A DNA stretch of 64,000 bases. It comes from Lichenicoccus roseus. Its GTDB lineage: Bacteria; Pseudomonadota; Alphaproteobacteria; Acetobacterales; Acetobacteraceae. The notes beneath the pieces were generated by a model, which searched no databases, had not been told where the DNA came from, and was given only the letters and a program-made list of their open reading frames with translations. Shown one piece after another: positions 7,150 to 13,942 of this stretch (the stretch's first letter is position 1; each line of letters starts with the position of its first letter). The translations under genes were made by a program, and so were the position numbers. The stretch lies in assembly GCF_005844085.1 (NCBI RefSeq), contig NZ_VCDI01000003.1, positions 520,374 to 584,373 of the forward strand. The letters run 5' to 3'.

Positions 7150-9183
7150 TCAGCGCTCCATGAATTGAGATGCGGAAAATTTCTTTCCAGGCAGGCGAAG
7201 CGTTCGCCCGAAGAGGTAGTATCCGGTCGCGTCGACCAGATGGTCATGACCAGAGCCCTTGTCCGGCTCGTTCGTCCCGTCCCGGTAGATGAGCCGCTCA
7301 TAGGCCTCTATGGATCGCACGCATCCCGGATCCACGAAAGCGTGGCGCTGCCCATCGGCGGACATGAACTGCCGGTTAACCATGTTGGTCCGGTCCCGTA
7401 CCGGCGGATGTGATGCGCCTGCAACAACCACGAAACCGGCATGACGCAGGATCCCGATATCAGTGCGCCCGGCCGCAGAACTTCGTCGCTGCGCACCTGC
7501 CGGATCTGGATAGATTGTTATGTGGTCGACCATGGACTTGCCGGGATCAAACCCGGTACGGCCGTAGCGACGGGCAATCTCCGTCGCCATCTCGTCGGTA
7601 TTCGATGTCGGCATGACGATCTCGTCGATCTGCCATGTCGCAATCCCGTCCTCCTGCCAGACCGTCGCCGACATCGGGTTGATATTGAAGTCCATTCCGA
7701 TATGCAGTGGACGGGTCGCATCGTAGGAGACCGGCCTGACATTTCCGGCTCGGCTGAAGGCATAGATGACCCGCCCGGCATAGGTCTCGAAGCTTGCCTC
7801 GTATTCCTGCCTGAAGGTACGGGCGTCCAGCTGCTGGCGCGCCGCGTCCACCTCCGCCGGGGGCACGTTGCCGCCGTTCAAGGTCGTGAACATGAACGAG
7901 CGGTAGCTCGGGTCACCACCCGGCTGCCCGAGCAGATAGGCATCGCGGAAGTGGTCGAAGCCCTTCGGCGTCCCGACAAACAAAGCATGACCGCGGGCGG
8001 TCGACAGCATCGGCCGGATCACTTCGCTCCAGGCCTCCGGCCGGCAATCCGCCCACTCATCGCCGCCGAAGAACCAGAGCCCGGATCCTCGCAGGTTCTC
8101 GAAGGCGTCCAGCCCGACCAACCTGATGACATGACCGGACCGCAAGGTCATCGCACAGATCGTCTCATTCGGTCGGCCGTCCAGCCACCGCGCCGGGATC
8201 GTCTTCTTGAGCCGGCTCCACATCACCCGCTTCGCCTGCAGGAACGTCGGAGCGGCGTACCAGATCTCGTTCTCGGTTCCGATGCGCCGCTGCACGGCGA
8301 GCCTTGCAGCCCGGCGTATCTCTTCTGTCATCAGGAACGTGTTGTGGGTCGGAACCAGGCCGTCGCCGCAGAGATAAAGGCGGGAGGCAGAGTCGACCTG
8401 CAGGCATCGCACCGGAACACTGGCCACCGGGAGGACCGACACGATCCGGCGGCTTCTGCTTCCGGGTTGCCAGCGAATACCTGAGCGTTCCGCAATTCTA
8501 GTTGCCGAGGGACATAATCCAAGCGATCTCAATAGTCCGACGATCGCAACCGCGTCGTCCGTGCCACCCGGGATGACCGTCAACCAGTTTCCATCAGGTG
8601 CAGAACAACGAACCAGCATCCGCAACATGAGCCTGCGCTGCTCGATCGAGCCGGCGACCCCGTCCGGCACCATACGACCGCTGCTGGCATATCTCGCCAG
8701 CGACAGTGCGCGGCAGGCGGGCACGGTAAGGACTTCGTCCGGCGCCGCGTGAAGCCTGGCCGCGATCTGCGCGGTCGTCAGCGTCTCGGGACCACTCCAT
8801 GACGCAATTGTCCAGGAATGTTCGTCATCGGCGACGATCTCGACCCCGTCATCGAAGGCAATACGATTGCATGGCCGCCCTGTCATGATCTCCGAGATAA
8901 ACCTTACCCGGCAGGGTTGTCCCAGATCGTCGAACAGCCTGTCGCCTTCGCGTATTTCCGCCATCGTCGTCCATCCGTCCGGCATTCGCAGGGCTGTCTC
9001 GGTCGACAGCGCCTTGCCGAACCGTCTGCCGCACACCGCGACGCGGAAGCGGGTATCGCCTTGCCAGCCGGCCTGGTAGATGTCCCACTGCGCATCGGTC
9101 AGCGCGATCCGATCAAGCTTGGGGCTTGCTTGCCGCCCCGTCCCTGGCCGTCCGCGCGCTCGGCTCCCGCCTTGGTGGATCAT
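7150..9183 (-). CDS. terL: Terminase large subunit interrupted by an intein
   Basis: A 677-residue precursor. The mature terminase (about 453 residues) would be the ATPase and nuclease that packages phage DNA. The Walker A motif is split: residues 51-57 end in CGRRFGK and the sequence resumes at residue 282 with TFLMTEE. Joining them restores GRRFGKT. In between lie 224 residues with intein blocks (see separate entry). Downstream are Walker B-like LWFFGGDEW, the coupling region VGTPKGFDHF, and an RNase H-type nuclease with HIGMDFNINP and the late Asp motif HDHLVDATGYYLF. The start at 9183 overlaps the small terminase by 71 nt; AAGGAG lies 13 nt upstream, a somewhat long spacing. Unspliced protein could not bind ATP, so splicing is presumably required for packaging. 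Confidence 0.9.
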   Translation of the reverse strand: MIHQGGSRARGRPGTGRQASPKLDRIALTDAQWDIYQAGWQGDTRFRVAVCGRRFGKALSTETALRMPDGWTTMAEIREGDRLFDDLGQPCRVRFISEIMTGRPCNRIAFDDGVEIVADDEHSWTIASWSGPETLTTAQIAARLHAAPDEVLTVPACRALSLARYASSGRMVPDGVAGSIEQRRLMLRMLVRCSAPDGNWLTVIPGGTDDAVAIVGLLRSLGLCPSATRIAERSGIRWQPGSRSRRIVSVLPVASVPVRCLQVDSASRLYLCGDGLVPTHNTFLMTEEIRRAARLAVQRRIGTENEIWYAAPTFLQAKRVMWSRLKKTIPARWLDGRPNETICAMTLRSGHVIRLVGLDAFENLRGSGLWFFGGDEWADCRPEAWSEVIRPMLSTARGHALFVGTPKGFDHFRDAYLLGQPGGDPSYRSFMFTTLNGGNVPPAEVDAARQQLDARTFRQEYEASFETYAGRVIYAFSRAGNVRPVSYDATRPLHIGMDFNINPMSATVWQEDGIATWQIDEIVMPTSNTDEMATEIARRYGRTGFDPGKSMVDHITIYPDPAGAQRRSSAAGRTDIGILRHAGFVVVAGASHPPVRDRTNMVNRQFMSADGQRHAFVDPGCVRSIEAYERLIYRDGTNEPDKGSGHDHLVDATGYYLFGRTLRLPGKKFSASQFMER
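8341..9012 (-). other. Intein in TerL Walker A motif (class 3, degenerate endonuclease)
   Basis: It covers residues 58-281 of the TerL precursor. Block A is ALSTETALRMPDGW, starting with Ala instead of the usual Cys or Ser nucleophile. Block B contains DDEHSW at intein residues 62-67. Block F is RCLQVDSASRLYLCGDG (Cys at 203), and it ends VPTHN followed by extein Thr. Trp in block B, Cys in block F and +1 Thr make the W-C-T triad that defines class 3 inteins, in which the block F Cys replaces the missing first nucleophile. Between blocks B and F, residues about 124-180 (IEQRRLMLRMLVRC...LLRSLGLCPSATR) resemble a LAGLIDADG endonuclease core with its acidic residues apparently lost. The boundaries were checked codon by codon: GCG (Ala) at 9010-9012 and AAC (Asn) at 8341-8343. 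Confidence 0.9.
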
Positions 9184-9616
9184 CGTCCGTCGAGATCTCC
9201 TTCAAGACAAGCAGTGGATCCTCACGCGCCGCCACCGGAGCCTTGAGCGAGAATTTGTCCGGCTTGCTGCCGCGCAGAAGCATCATCAGCAGCGTGTCGC
9301 TATAGCGTCGCACCATCAAGGTGCCCCCGGTGGCAGGATCCAACACAGGCTTGCCGGAGTTGACGATCGGATGCGGCACGCCTTCCAACGCACGACGCCA
9401 GGCTTCCGCCTCCAGCATGTCGGCGGCTTCCTCGAGAGCTTCGTGATAGCAGCGTACAAATTCGGCATCGGCCTCGAGCAGCTCGTTCAGCTGCCTGCGG
9501 GTCATGGTGCTGGCTCGACAGGCCGCTGATGGATTGCCGGTCACCGACAGGGTTGCAAGGAAGCGATCGGAGAGCGACAGGCTTTTGACGGCATCCGCGA
9601 CAGTCCGTTGCGCCAT
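9113..9616 (-). CDS. terS: Terminase small subunit
   Basis: A 167-residue DNA-recognition subunit of the packaging motor. The ATG at 9616 (MAQRTVADAVKSL) has AGGA 6 nt upstream; the open frame before it has no coding look. The N-terminal half is an HTH-like arrangement (LATLSVTGNPSAACRASTM then TRRQLNELLEADAEFVRCYH), typical of TerS proteins that read the packaging site. The middle EEAADMLEAEAWRRALEGV is the oligomerisation helix region, followed by RRYSDTLLMMLLRGSKPDKF, a common TerS C-terminal motif. The C-terminus is charged and overlaps the start of terL by 71 nt in a different frame. Confidence 0.85.
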   Translation of the reverse strand: MAQRTVADAVKSLSLSDRFLATLSVTGNPSAACRASTMTRRQLNELLEADAEFVRCYHEALEEAADMLEAEAWRRALEGVPHPIVNSGKPVLDPATGGTLMVRRYSDTLLMMLLRGSKPDKFSLKAPVAAREDPLLVLKEISTDDDPPRREPSARTARDGAASKPQA

Positions 9617-9666
9617 CGGTTTCCTCGCGACGCGCTTGCGTGGGGCTTTGACGACCGGATCCAGGG

Positions 9667-10074
9667 TCAGCCTTGCCGCACCGCGCCTACCCGGCGACCG
9701 TTGGAACTCGTCGAGGCCATCAGGTTGCTGCGCATCGAGGGACTGCCTTCGAACCGCCTGATCAGCATCTCCCGGCTTACGGCGGTGGCGATCCGGCTGC
9801 ACATCGCTTCCGACAGATGACCCAGCTTCGTCAACTTGCACGGTCCACTTCTCCGGATCGGAACGCATCGTATGACGATCTCTTGTGCCGGCAGGCCGCA
9901 GAGCGCGATTTCGGACCAGTGGCCGGGACTTACATCTGCACGGTGCCTTGCCCGGGATGGCTTCTCCAGCCGCAGCAGAACATGCTGGGAACTGCTGGAA
10001 GATTGCACCGCGAACACCGAGTTTCCGCTTTTCACCACATCACCGCAGCAGCGAGTGCTGGTCCCAGATGGCAT
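9667..10074 (-). CDS. Hypothetical prophage protein before terminase genes
   Basis: A 135-residue open frame between a strong promoter and the small terminase. It begins MPSGTSTRCCGDVV, has a central stretch LVLLRL-like (HVLLRLEKPSRARHRADV) and a basic region LTKLGHLSEAMCSRIATAV that could be a small DNA-binding helix pair. Third-codon-position GC is lower than in neighbouring structural genes, and the ribosome site (GGATGA) is weak. Position and orientation argue for a real gene: it is the first frame after the promoter at 10158-10186 and ends 50 nt before terS. No family was recognised, and the opposite strand also carries an open frame here, so confidence is limited. Confidence 0.4.
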   Translation of the reverse strand: MPSGTSTRCCGDVVKSGNSVFAVQSSSSSQHVLLRLEKPSRARHRADVSPGHWSEIALCGLPAQEIVIRCVPIRRSGPCKLTKLGHLSEAMCSRIATAVSREMLIRRFEGSPSMRSNLMASTSSNGRRVGAVRQG

Positions 10075-10108
10075 GAGTTATCATCCGACAGGTGGCCGAG
10101 ACGAAGAA

Positions 10109-10135
10109 GCCCGCCTGGCATTCCTACCGGCGGGC
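10109..10135 (-). terminator. Hairpin in the leader between the late promoter and first gene
   Basis: GCCCGCC (10109-10115) pairs perfectly with GGCGGGC (10129-10135), extended by one A-T pair, around a 13-nt loop. On the minus strand it is followed by TTCTTCGTCT, a moderately U-rich tail. It lies about 20 nt after the expected start site of the promoter at 10158-10186. It could terminate transcripts arriving from the upstream regulatory genes, or act as an attenuator that needs anti-termination before the packaging genes are expressed. The structure is seen; the role is inferred. Confidence 0.5.
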
Positions 10136-10157
10136 TCAACTTCTTCAGTATGTAAAC

Positions 10158-10186
10158 TTTATAGTCTGGACCGGGTCCACTGTCAA
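10158..10186 (-). promoter_or_regulatory. Sigma70 promoter with embedded palindromic operator
   Basis: On the minus strand, TTGACA (10181-10186) is followed after exactly 17 nt by TATAAA (10158-10163). Both hexamers are at or within one base of the sigma70 consensus. The spacer contains a perfect inverted repeat TGGACC-G-GGTCCA at 10167-10179. A palindrome centred between -35 and -10 is the classic place for a repressor operator. The promoter points at the leader gene and the terminase-capsid operon. Confidence 0.7.
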
Positions 10187-10256
10187 TAAACCTTATTTGA
10201 AAGTAACGAAACTAAATGCACCTTCCTTGCTTCACCGCGTCGCCCACACCCGGAGG

Positions 10257-10763
10257 TCACCCAGGTCCACGACATCGAACCTGATCCAGATTGTCATAAT
10301 GTTCCGCAAGCTGCTCGAGAAGAAAGACAACCTGCGCCGCGATCTTTTTGCGTCCGTTCACGTCCGTCGGCATCAGCCTTTCTGCAATATTCGAAAATGA
10401 AAGCTCTTCGACCAGCAGGAGCCGCAAGCGGATCTCGCCACACCATCCAAGCGCTGCCTGTACGTTTCGATGGCGCGTGCACGCTGCGACCCGCGAAAGC
10501 ATGGCGGCATGGACGTCCGGGGCATTCCCGGTTCGTCTTGCCTCCGGATCGCGCGCGCCTTCCACACCAAATACATAGTCGCGATACCAACGTTCAGCGG
10601 CAGCCACGTGACTGTCCTGGATATCGCCGGCTCGCTGCAGAGCCAGCATCGGCTCGGCGAGGCGTTGTACTCCGCCGATATTCGTGTGGTAAGCAGCCTT
10701 CGCAAGGCGCTCTTTCGTAGCCAACTGCAAGGGCGCTCGTTCGCCTTGAGACACCTGTATCAC
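10257..10763 (-). CDS. DUF6456-like prophage protein
   Basis: A 168-residue protein starting at a GTG that overlaps the upstream stop (GTGA, 10760-10763), so it is translationally coupled to the HTH gene. The second half resembles the DUF6456 family of Alphaproteobacteria: AAERWYRDYVFGVEG, then an Ala-rich helix with NVQAALGWCGEIRLRLLL, then FLLEQLAEHYDNL at the end. The N-terminus (VSQGERAPLQLATKERLAKA) is a separate short region. The family has no firm biochemical role that I know of; proteins of this type occur next to terminase genes in prophages and near DNA-binding regulators. The family assignment is from motif spacing, not an alignment. Confidence 0.6.
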   Translation of the reverse strand: MIQVSQGERAPLQLATKERLAKAAYHTNIGGVQRLAEPMLALQRAGDIQDSHVAAAERWYRDYVFGVEGARDPEARRTGNAPDVHAAMLSRVAACTRHRNVQAALGWCGEIRLRLLLVEELSFSNIAERLMPTDVNGRKKIAAQVVFLLEQLAEHYDNLDQVRCRGPG

Positions 10764-11035
10764 GCCGCCTGGTATCGGAACGGTAACGTATCCTTGCAGA
10801 TTGCGCTCCAGGTGATCGGATGACCCGCCCGCAGAGGCTCGTCACCAGCAGCTTCCCGCGCTTCCGAGCAGTTGCGCCGCCGCGACTGCACGGAAAGCAA
10901 TTTCGCCCGCCTCTGTGCGAAGCTGCGGCTCACTCCCAGCTGTTTTGCGGCACATCGAATGGTGGCGCCCTGAAAATCGATCAGGTGCTCCAGCTTGTCG
11001 TCGAGCTCCATGGTCCAGACAAGTGAACGGGGCAT
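10760..11035 (-). CDS. Small HTH protein, putative prophage regulator
   Basis: A 91-residue protein. ATG 11035 has AAGGA 9 nt upstream; a second ATG at 11011 is possible but less well preceded. Residues about 17-45 (HLIDFQGATIRCAAKQLGVS then SFAQRRAKLL) form a GcrA- or resolvase-like helix-turn-helix. The C-terminus contains LRAGHPITWSAI, a short motif I associate with small alphaproteobacterial phage regulators. It is the first gene of a two-gene unit with the DUF6456-like protein. A TATAAA-like -10 sequence lies about 20 nt upstream on this strand, but no matching -35 is evident. Confidence 0.6.
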   Translation of the reverse strand: MPRSLVWTMELDDKLEHLIDFQGATIRCAAKQLGVSRSFAQRRAKLLSVQSRRRNCSEAREAAGDEPLRAGHPITWSAICKDTLPFRYQAA

Positions 11036-11568
11036 ATGCGACGGTCCTTTACTCTTTTTATAACGCGCGGAAGTCTCACGGGAATGTGACGACTGCTAGG
11101 CGCCTGTACAAGAGCTTTCTCCTAACTTCTTCCGCAATTAGTTCTGGACTCGGTTTAAGGACAGAAATGGCACGGTTTTCTGGCAAGGTTAGTAACTACC
11201 ACAACATCCTCGGCCCGGGCTCAGATCCGCATCGTCCGATGCATGAGCAGATCGCGGCAGTATTCAATCGGATCCTGCTTATACTGACCCTGCTTGACCG
11301 CGAGGACTTCTCGTCATGGTCCTTTGGCCCGGCGAGATTGCGACAGCAAGCCATCACTATGGGTGCCGCTGAGTCCGTAAGGACTATATTGGAAACCAAA
11401 ACTGCGGGTCCTCCCCGCAATCGGCCTAACCCGGCAGATGAAGTGTGCCGGGTCCCTGATCAGGCTTTGCAAAGATCCAGTCTGGGTATGCTTGTTATCG
11501 TTCTGATTGCCCGCGCGAGGGGATTTCAGTACGTGGTGGCCGTGATGGCGCCTCGAAGGACGTCGAGT
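11036..11568. other. Low-coding-signal stretch at the prophage/host boundary
   Basis: About 530 nt without a gene I can support. An open frame on the plus strand (from ATG 11167, beginning MARFSGKVSNYHNILG) runs through it but continues antisense into the neighbouring secreted-protein gene, has low third-position GC and no clear ribosome site. Base composition is visibly more AT-rich near 11040-11170 (TTTATAACG, TTAGTTCTGG) than in the host genes. No tRNA or attachment repeat was recognised. If the prophage ends in this direction, its right boundary should be here, but no integrase is in the window. Confidence 0.4.
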
Positions 11569-11961
11569 TTACTGGTTACGACGTGCATGCCTCAAGCCGG
11601 CGCAAGCGGTCGTCATGCCCGCCGAAGCCGATGGCGCGTAGCAGAGGCGAGCGGCATCTGCGCCGCAAATCTCCCTGCTGTTCTCGTAGTCGGACTCCAG
11701 AACGTCCTGAGCCAGCGCCTTGTCCGGATCTTTTGCCCGCGCCTGCAGCGCTTTGACCTGATCCTCGGTCTTGTGCATGTCCCGCAGGGACTCCAGGCAG
11801 GATGGCCCCGCCGCCGTAGGCTGCGCCCTCAGGACCGCCAGCACCCGCTCAAGCTGCTGGCGGGACAGATCGTCGCCGGCGCCCGGTTCGTCAGCCAGCG
11901 CCGTCGCATGACACACAAGCAGCAGCGCTGCCCCTGCGAGCCCGATAGCCCAAGTCCGCAT
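11569..11961 (-). CDS. Small secreted protein, unknown function
   Basis: A 130-residue protein with a clear Sec signal peptide: MRTWAIGLAGAALLLVCHAT, with likely cleavage after ALA near residue 23. The start at ATG 11961 is supported by AGGAGGGACAGGA just upstream. The mature part is helical and charged (LSRQQLERVLAVLRAQP, then HKTEDQVKALQARAKDPDKA) with several Cys residues (SCLESL, REICGAD, ARLCYAP) that could form disulfides in the periplasm. It is divergent from the flagellin gene. No family was recognised; I do not infer a flagellar role from proximity alone. Confidence 0.65.
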   Translation of the reverse strand: MRTWAIGLAGAALLLVCHATALADEPGAGDDLSRQQLERVLAVLRAQPTAAGPSCLESLRDMHKTEDQVKALQARAKDPDKALAQDVLESDYENSREICGADAARLCYAPSASAGMTTACAGLRHARRNQ

Positions 11962-12091
11962 CGTCCTGTCCCTCCTGACCTCGATCCCAACCCGGGAGGG
12001 TCGGCCGCCGTCGGCCTTGTTTATCCACGCTTTCACGATGTCTTAACCTCTAGGTGCCCTTATGGCCCACTTTCAATCGAGGTGAGCTTCC

Positions 12092-13552
12092 ATGACCTTC
12101 TCCGTTAACACCAACACGGCGTCCATCGCCGCGCTGGCCTCGCTCCGCATGACCGCAACCCAGCTGACCCAGACGGAAAATCAGATCTCCACCGGCAAGA
12201 AGATCTCCTCCGCGTCGGACGATCCGGCCGTGTATGCGATCTCCCAGGGCATGAACTCCCAGATCGCCGGACTCGCCGGTGTCAGCTCCGGACTGCAGTT
12301 CACCGCCCAGGTGGTGAGCACCGCCTCCACCCAGGCAACCGCGACCAGCGGACTGCTCTCGAGCCTGGCTCAGACCATCACCGCCGGCCAGACCAACGGC
12401 CTGAGCGCCACGACGATCAACAACAGCATCAACGCCACGCTCAAGCAGATCGACGCCAACGCTACCGGCGCCACCTTCCAGGGCGTCAACCTGTTGTCGG
12501 GCTCTATCGGCAGCGGAGTCACCAGCACGTCCGTGAGCGCGGTCCAGGATCTCGTAGGCGACAAGTTCTCGCTGGCCGGCTCCAACGCGACCAGCTCCGG
12601 ACTTGGCCTGGCGGGGCTGAACGTCGCTCAGGCCGGCTTGCAGATCGCGGTCGGCACAACGGCAACTGCATTCGGCGATGGCGCAGCCACCCCCGCGGAG
12701 CTCACCCTGGTCTCGTCGGCGCCGGGCGGCACGGCGACAACTGGAACGGCGCAATCACCGTACGTCACATCATCCTACATCCTGAACAACGCCCACACGG
12801 CCGACGCCGCGATTACTACCGCAATCAATACCGCCCTGGGTTCGCAGGGCTCTACGGCGACGGTGACGGGCGGTGTGCTCAGCATGGCCGGCGCTTTCAC
12901 CACCTCTACCGATGCCAACAACAACTCCGTCTATACCGACACGGCGACCGGCAACAGCATCACCGTCTCGACCGATGCGTCGAACAACAACACTTACTCG
13001 GTCTCGACCGCGGTCGACAGCAACGGCAACACCACCGCCAAGACAAACATCACAAGTGTCGAGACCAGCAGCGCCGAGACCAACAATGCGACCAATGCGG
13101 CAGGCACCGCTCCGCTTCAGGTCGATCTCCTGATGACCGCGGTGCAGAATTCCGGCTACGGCGTCACCAAGGACTCTACGACCGGCGACCTGACGGTCAG
13201 CGGCGGCAACCTCAACACCATCGACCCCAACAACGCCAGCAGTGTCGGCACCGGAACCGTCACCGCGGTCACCGGGTCGGCCGTCGCGGTGGACGCGGTC
13301 AACGCCGCCATCTCCAAGATGAACACCATCTCGTCTTCGCTCGGCTCTTCCACCAACCTGCTCACTGGCCTGCAAAGCACCGTCAGCACCCTGTCGGATG
13401 CACTGACCTCCGGCGTCGGCGCCCTGACCGATGCCGACCTCTCCGCCGAAAGCGCCAAGCTGACCTCGCTACAGACCAAGCAGCAGCTCGCCATCCAGTC
13501 CCTGTCGATCGCGAACTCGCAGTCCTCCTCCATCATGTCGCTGTTCCGCTAA
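12092..13552 (+). CDS. fliC: Flagellin
   Basis: A 486-residue filament subunit exported by the flagellar type III system. The N-terminal D0/D1 helices are clear (VNTNTASIAALASLRMTAT, QISTGKKISSASDDPAVYAI), as is the C-terminal D0/D1 pair (SAKLTSLQTKQQLAIQSLSI, ending SSSIMSLFR). The middle (residues about 180-400) is a variable Ser/Thr/Asn-rich surface region. Start: ATG 12092 with GAGGTGA 7 nt upstream. It is followed by a strong hairpin and flaF. No flbT or other flagellar gene is in the window, so this is an isolated flagellin locus. Confidence 0.95.
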   Translation: MTFSVNTNTASIAALASLRMTATQLTQTENQISTGKKISSASDDPAVYAISQGMNSQIAGLAGVSSGLQFTAQVVSTASTQATATSGLLSSLAQTITAGQTNGLSATTINNSINATLKQIDANATGATFQGVNLLSGSIGSGVTSTSVSAVQDLVGDKFSLAGSNATSSGLGLAGLNVAQAGLQIAVGTTATAFGDGAATPAELTLVSSAPGGTATTGTAQSPYVTSSYILNNAHTADAAITTAINTALGSQGSTATVTGGVLSMAGAFTTSTDANNNSVYTDTATGNSITVSTDASNNNTYSVSTAVDSNGNTTAKTNITSVETSSAETNNATNAAGTAPLQVDLLMTAVQNSGYGVTKDSTTGDLTVSGGNLNTIDPNNASSVGTGTVTAVTGSAVAVDAVNAAISKMNTISSSLGSSTNLLTGLQSTVSTLSDALTSGVGALTDADLSAESAKLTSLQTKQQLAIQSLSIANSQSSSIMSLFR

Positions 13553-13559
13553 GGCTCCT

Positions 13560-13586
13560 CGGTCCGGCCAGCTACAGGCCGGACCG
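13560..13586 (+). terminator. Strong hairpin between fliC and flaF
   Basis: CGGTCCGGCC (13560-13569) pairs perfectly with GGCCGGACCG (13577-13586) around a 7-nt loop. It begins 8 nt after the flagellin stop codon. There is no clean U-run after it (ATGTCCTCTC), so it may act as a partial terminator or as a 3' stabiliser of the abundant flagellin mRNA while letting some transcription reach flaF. Confidence 0.65.
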
Positions 13587-13618
13587 ATGTCCTCTCGCTC
13601 TCCTGATCGGACCAACCC

Positions 13619-13942
13619 ATGGCCAATCCATACGCTACCGCTACCGCTGCCACGTCGCCGCGCGAGGAGCAGGCGATCGCTTTTCGTCTCGTCAATCGCA
13701 AGCTTACCCAGGCAGACACCCCGCCCACCCGCAATGCAGCCCTCGGCCTCAACCACGAGCTCTGGTCGATCCTGTTCCGCGACCTGGGATCCTCGGAGAA
13801 CCGCCTGCCGCCGGTCCTCAGACAGGACTGCATCAGGCTGGCCCGCTGGTCGATGGCCTATAGCACCCAGGCCGTGCTGCAGGACCTGCCGCTGGCACCG
13901 CTCGTCGCCATCAACGAGGACATGGTCGAAGGACTGTCCTGA
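13619..13942 (+). CDS. flaF: Flagellar biosynthesis regulator FlaF
   Basis: A 107-residue cytoplasmic protein. In Alphaproteobacteria FlaF works with FlbT in controlling flagellin production and secretion. Family features are the conserved core LNHELWSILFRDLGSSEN (residues about 44-61) and the helix RLARWSMAYSTQAV, and length matches the family. It lies 66 nt after fliC, the usual arrangement, without flbT beside it. Its TGA stop is directly followed by the recO stop of the opposite strand, sharing the sequence TGATCA. Confidence 0.88.
   Translation: MANPYATATAATSPREEQAIAFRLVNRKLTQADTPPTRNAALGLNHELWSILFRDLGSSENRLPPVLRQDCIRLARWSMAYSTQAVLQDLPLAPLVAINEDMVEGLS

Noticed and set aside
10915-12108. 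397-residue plus-strand frame through the prophage boundary
   Set aside because: It is antisense to the HTH gene at one end and to the secreted protein at the other, with no ribosome site or domain. The middle part remains uncertain but unsupported.
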